Of a stretch of DNA of 35,797 bases, positions 33,068 through 35,797 are shown piece after piece. The position numbers and the translations under genes are program-made. The notes beneath the pieces are model-generated. The model was given only the letters and a program-made list of their open reading frames with translations, did no database searches and was not told where the DNA came from. Source of the DNA: an uncultured Haliea sp. (GTDB lineage: Bacteria > Pseudomonadota > Gammaproteobacteria > Pseudomonadales > Halieaceae). The stretch is from the NCBI GenBank assembly GCA_913061145.1, contig CAJXUQ010000030.1, forward strand, positions 1 to 35,797, in the 5' to 3' direction. Position 1 is the first letter of the stretch. Each line of letters starts with the position of its first letter.

Positions 33068-35488
33068 ATGAGCAAGCCCCAGCACTTTGCCGAGGACGAG
33101 CGCGACGCGAACGCATCGGGCAGCCATGCCCCGGCGGTGGCAAACGATATTCTCCCGGATACGCTGTACGTGATTCCGGTACCGCAGCGACCCTTCTTTC
33201 CCGGGCAGATACAGCCGGTCGCGATCAATCCGCAGGAATGGGCCCCGACACTGGAGGCGATTGCCGCCGAGGGCCACGGGCTGGTGGGCCTCAGTTATGT
33301 TGACCAGCAGGGCCCGGACAGCGTGGGGCCCCGCCAGTTCCCCGAAATCGGCTGCGTCGCACGCCTGCACAGGCCGCCGGGCACCACCGGCCCCGGTCAG
33401 TTCCTGGTGCAGGGCGTGAAGCGCTTTCGCATCCTGCGCTGGCTCACCGACAAGGCGCCCTACCGGGTTCAGGTTGAATACCCGCGCAGTACCGGAGACC
33501 GCGACAGCGATGAAGTGAAGGCCTACGCGATGGCCCTGATTCAGCAGATCAAAGAGCTGTTGCCGCTCAACCCGCTGTACAGCGAAGAGCTGAAACACTA
33601 CATGGCAAACTTCAGCCCCAACCAGCCCAGCCTGCTGGCGGATTTTTCGGCCGCGCTCACCACCGCCAAGGGTGACCAGTTGCAGGAAATCCTCGACACG
33701 CTGCCCTTGCTGGCCCGCATGGAGAAGGTTCTGCTGTTGCTGCGCAAAGAGCGTGAAGTGGCCGAATTGCAGACCCGCATTACCAGCCAGGTGAATGAGA
33801 AAGTCTCTGAGCAGCAGCGACAGTTCTTCCTGCGCGAGCAGCTGAAAGTCATCCAGAAGGAGCTTGGGCTGTCCAAGGACGACCGCAGCACCGACCTCGA
33901 GCTGTTCGAGGAGCGCATGGGGGCCCTCAAGCCACCAGAGCCTGTGCGTGCGCGTATCGCCGAGGAGATGCACAAGCTTTCGGTGCTGGAGACAGGGTCA
34001 CCCGAATACGGCGTGACGCGCAATTACCTCGACTGGGCCACGCAGCTGCCCTGGGGCATCACTTCGGAGGACAGGCTGGAGCTCGCCCACGCGCGGGACA
34101 CACTGGATGCGCATCACGACGGGCTGGGCGACGTCAAGCAGCGCATACTGGAGTTTCTCGCCGTGGGGGCATTCAAAGGGGAGATCAGCGGGTCCATTCT
34201 GCTGCTGGTCGGGCCACCCGGGGTGGGCAAAACCAGCATCGGGCGCTCCGTGGCAGATGCACTGGGGCGCGAATTCTACCGTTTCAGCCTGGGTGGCATG
34301 CGCGATGAAGCGGAGATCAAGGGGCACCGCCGGACCTATATCGGCGCCATGCCCGGCAAGTTTGTGCAGGCGCTGAAGGATGTAAAAGTGGCCAACCCGG
34401 TGATCATGCTCGACGAAATCGACAAGATCGGTGCGTCCTTCCAGGGCGATCCCGCCTCGGCATTGCTGGAGGTGCTGGACCCGGAACAGAACGCGGAGTT
34501 TCTGGACCACTATCTGGACATGCGGGTAGACCTGTCCAAGGTGTTGTTCATCTGCACCGCCAACCAGCTGGACACCATTCCGGGGCCGCTGCTGGACCGG
34601 ATGGAGGTGCTGCGGCTTGCGGGGTACATCGCCGAGGAGAAGCTGGCCATCGCGCGCAACCACCTGTGGCCGCGGCTGCTGCAGCGTCACGGCGTCAGCG
34701 CTGACCAGCTCAAGATCAACGACGCCGCGCTGAAGACCGTGATCGAGAGTTATTGCCGGGAGGCCGGTGTGCGCAACCTGGAAAAGCAGCTGGCGCGTAT
34801 TATCCGCAAGTCCATCGTCGATCTGCTGGAGGGCGGTGAGCAGCGCCTGCGCATCGGCAAGAAGGATATCGAAACACTGCTTGGCCAACCGGTGTTTCAC
34901 AGCGAGAAGCTGCTGCGCGGCCCGGGTGTGGCCACCGGGCTGGCCTGGACCGCGATGGGCGGTGCAACCCTGGCGATTGAATCCTCTAAAGTGCACACCC
35001 TGAACAGGGGCTTCAAACTCACCGGACGGCTGGGCGAGACCATGCGCGAATCAGCGGAGATCGCCTACAGCTACGTGGTGTCGCACCTGCGTGATTTCGA
35101 CTGTGACTACGATTTCTTCGACACCAGCCTGGTGCACCTGCACGTGCCGGAGGGCGCCACACCCAAGGATGGTCCCAGTGCGGGTATCACCATGGCGACG
35201 GCGCTGATTTCCCTGGCGCGCGATGAGCGGATCAAGCGCCCGCTGGCGATGACCGGTGAGCTGACCCTGACCGGCCAGGTGCTGCCGGTGGGTGGCATCC
35301 GCGAGAAGGTGATTGCGGCGCGACGCATGAAGATTCCGGAGTTGATTCTGCCTGCGGCCAACCGGCGTGATTTCGACGAGTTGCCGGCCTATTTGCGGGA
35401 AGGGCTGGAGGTGCGCTTTGCGCGCAACTACCGGGAGGTCTTTGAGTACGTGTTTCATGAGCATCGGTTAGAGAAGGCGTTGCATTGA
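33068..35488 (+). CDS. Lon-family ATP-dependent serine protease
   Basis: 806-residue cytoplasmic AAA+ protease. Domains in order: N-terminal substrate-binding (about 30-225), coiled helices (230-300), AAA+ with Walker A GPPGVGKT (382-389) and Walker B VIMLDEID (445-452), and the Lon protease domain with catalytic Ser704 (PKDGPSAG) and Lys747 (GGIREKVIA). The Ser-Lys spacing of 43 matches E. coli Lon (679/722). The N-terminus differs from E. coli Lon (RPFFPGQIQPVAINPQEW), suggesting the second Lon paralogue found in many gammaproteobacteria, of which Pseudomonas AsrA is one; this assignment is tentative. The ATG at 33068 is preferred because an earlier in-frame start at 32987 would lie upstream of the heat-shock promoter. 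Confidence 0.92.
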   Translation: MSKPQHFAEDERDANASGSHAPAVANDILPDTLYVIPVPQRPFFPGQIQPVAINPQEWAPTLEAIAAEGHGLVGLSYVDQQGPDSVGPRQFPEIGCVARLHRPPGTTGPGQFLVQGVKRFRILRWLTDKAPYRVQVEYPRSTGDRDSDEVKAYAMALIQQIKELLPLNPLYSEELKHYMANFSPNQPSLLADFSAALTTAKGDQLQEILDTLPLLARMEKVLLLLRKEREVAELQTRITSQVNEKVSEQQRQFFLREQLKVIQKELGLSKDDRSTDLELFEERMGALKPPEPVRARIAEEMHKLSVLETGSPEYGVTRNYLDWATQLPWGITSEDRLELAHARDTLDAHHDGLGDVKQRILEFLAVGAFKGEISGSILLLVGPPGVGKTSIGRSVADALGREFYRFSLGGMRDEAEIKGHRRTYIGAMPGKFVQALKDVKVANPVIMLDEIDKIGASFQGDPASALLEVLDPEQNAEFLDHYLDMRVDLSKVLFICTANQLDTIPGPLLDRMEVLRLAGYIAEEKLAIARNHLWPRLLQRHGVSADQLKINDAALKTVIESYCREAGVRNLEKQLARIIRKSIVDLLEGGEQRLRIGKKDIETLLGQPVFHSEKLLRGPGVATGLAWTAMGGATLAIESSKVHTLNRGFKLTGRLGETMRESAEIAYSYVVSHLRDFDCDYDFFDTSLVHLHVPEGATPKDGPSAGITMATALISLARDERIKRPLAMTGELTLTGQVLPVGGIREKVIAARRMKIPELILPAANRRDFDELPAYLREGLEVRFARNYREVFEYVFHEHRLEKALH

Positions 35489-35512
35489 GCACAGGGCTGG
35501 GCTGTGCTCGGG

Positions 35513-35547
35513 CTTCCGGCTTCCGGCTTCCGGCTTCCGGCTTCCGG
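35513..35547. repeat. Five tandem copies of CTTCCGG
   Basis: Five perfect back-to-back 7-bp units (35513-35519 through 35541-35547), 25 bases after the lon stop. Read on the minus strand it would translate as a spurious Ser-Arg-Lys-Pro-Glu-Ala-Gly repeat. Confidence 0.95.
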
Positions 35548-35563
35548 CGTCGGAGTGGTGCCG

Positions 35564-35672
35564 GTGGGGGCGGTGCGGGCGCTGGGGGGACACGCCGCAA
35601 GTACGTCCATGTAGGCTCGGCGGCGGCCATCCATGGCCGCCGACGGTCCCGCAGCTCCGGCCCCACCCCCAC
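35564..35672. repeat. 109-bp imperfect palindromic (REP/MITE-like) element
   Basis: The outer arms 35564-35591 and 35646-35672 are about 80% complementary (GTGGGGG...GGGGGAC against GTCCCGC...CCCCCAC). A perfect inner dyad CGGCGGCCAT/ATGGCCGCCG (35621-35630, 35633-35642) flanks a CC centre. The central sequence around GTACGTCCATGTAGGCTCG is, from memory, a recurrent intergenic element in marine gammaproteobacteria; I could not check copy number. Confidence 0.7.
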
Positions 35673-35749
35673 ACTGCCTCGACTGCCGCACGTTGTAGGC
35701 AGTCGAGCAGCAGGTCGGGGATTTTCTCGTCCGGTAAGCGGCGCACCAC

Positions 35750-35797
35750 CTGTCTCTTATACACATCTCCGAGCCCACGAGACAGGCAGAAATCTCG
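35750..35797. other. Illumina Nextera adapter contamination
   Basis: 35750-35768 is the 19-bp Tn5 mosaic end CTGTCTCTTATACACATCT, and 35769-35783 the Nextera read-2 tail CCGAGCCCACGAGAC. 35784-35791 is the i7 index AGGCAGAA (N703), and 35792-35797 the beginning of the P7 sequence. It is not genomic. Translations running into it give the well-known artefact peptides SEMCIRDR and YKRQ. Confidence 0.98.

Larger units (their letters stand above)
35489..35749. other. Non-coding right end with repeats
   Basis: No gene is supported here. The stretch holds a heptamer tandem repeat, a large imperfect palindrome and a 10-bp hairpin (CTCGACTGCC 35678-35687 / GGCAGTCGAG 35698-35707). On the minus strand, 35690-35749 could encode a plausible ~20-residue fragment (RLPDEKIPDLLLDCLQR) cut off by the contig end, but it runs directly into the repeat and cannot be assigned. 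Confidence 0.6.

Noticed and set aside
35678-35707. 10-bp hairpin near the adapter as an intrinsic terminator
   Set aside because: There is no T-run, and closeness to the library junction makes a fold-back artefact possible.
35455-35778. Minus-strand ORFs at the contig end beginning MGSEMCIRDR and MYKRQ
   Set aside because: They start inside the Nextera adapter and read through the palindromic and heptamer repeats; these are known artefact peptides.
1-35797. tRNA, rRNA, CRISPR, prophage or insertion sequence
   Set aside because: No cloverleaf-like gene, repeat-spacer array, integrase, transposase or phage structural gene was seen on either strand.

Overview
The window looks like one complete assembled contig from a GC-rich, aerobic marine-type gammaproteobacterium. 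The gene content (AlkB alkane hydroxylase, cyanide-insensitive-type bd oxidase, an imu mutagenesis cassette, DUF1820, DUF2788 and the miaB-phoH-ybeY-corC-lnt and leuS-lptE-holA blocks) suggests the Halieaceae/Cellvibrionales neighbourhood. That placement is inferred from gene content and was not checked by any search. The last 48 bases are an Illumina Nextera adapter with index, so the right end is a library artefact. The first ~54 bases are AT-rich and join abruptly to a gene that has lost its N-terminus.

Layout. 1-3.1 kb: a 5'-truncated Old Yellow Enzyme, a ChrA chromate transporter, an encapsulated-ferritin-like protein (EncFtn) with neither shell gene nor cargo tag, and a small exported protein. 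3.2-8.4 kb: imuB and imuA, each with its own near-perfect LexA box, separated by a DUF885 lipoprotein, a DUF2788 membrane protein and an OsmC-family protein. 8.4-10.8 kb: an AraC-type regulator divergent from alkB, with paired direct repeats between them. 10.7-14.5 kb: a KefB-like antiporter and a class I CoA-transferase/hydrolase. 14.6-18.8 kb: leuS-lptE-holA, stitched by 1-nt stop/start overlaps. 18.9-23.0 kb: an NsrR-like Rrf2 regulator, apparently with an ATC start codon, divergent from cioA-cioB, a 44-residue DUF2474 subunit and a CxxCH-containing DUF3365 cytochrome. 23.0-25.7 kb: two overlapping exported amidohydrolases, the second lacking the metal-binding HxH. 25.7-31.0 kb: miaB-phoH-ybeY-corC-lnt. 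31.2-35.5 kb: DUF1820, a class I-fold aminotransferase and a Lon-family protease behind a heat-shock-type (sigma-32) promoter. 35.5-35.8 kb: repeats and adapter.

How the parts work together. Much of the window is conserved housekeeping (lipoprotein and LPS maturation, tRNA modification and charging, replication clamp loading). The accessory logic is stress and respiration: LexA-controlled mutagenesis, probable NO-controlled bd oxidase, oxidative-stress and iron proteins, a heat-shock protease, and hydrocarbon oxidation under an AraC regulator. I did not find an obviously new multigene defence or biosynthetic system. The most unusual items are the tag-less orphan EncFtn, the split imu cassette, the ATC start of the nsrR-like gene and the paired catalytic/degenerate amidohydrolases. 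No rRNA, tRNA, CRISPR array, insertion sequence or prophage was recognised.
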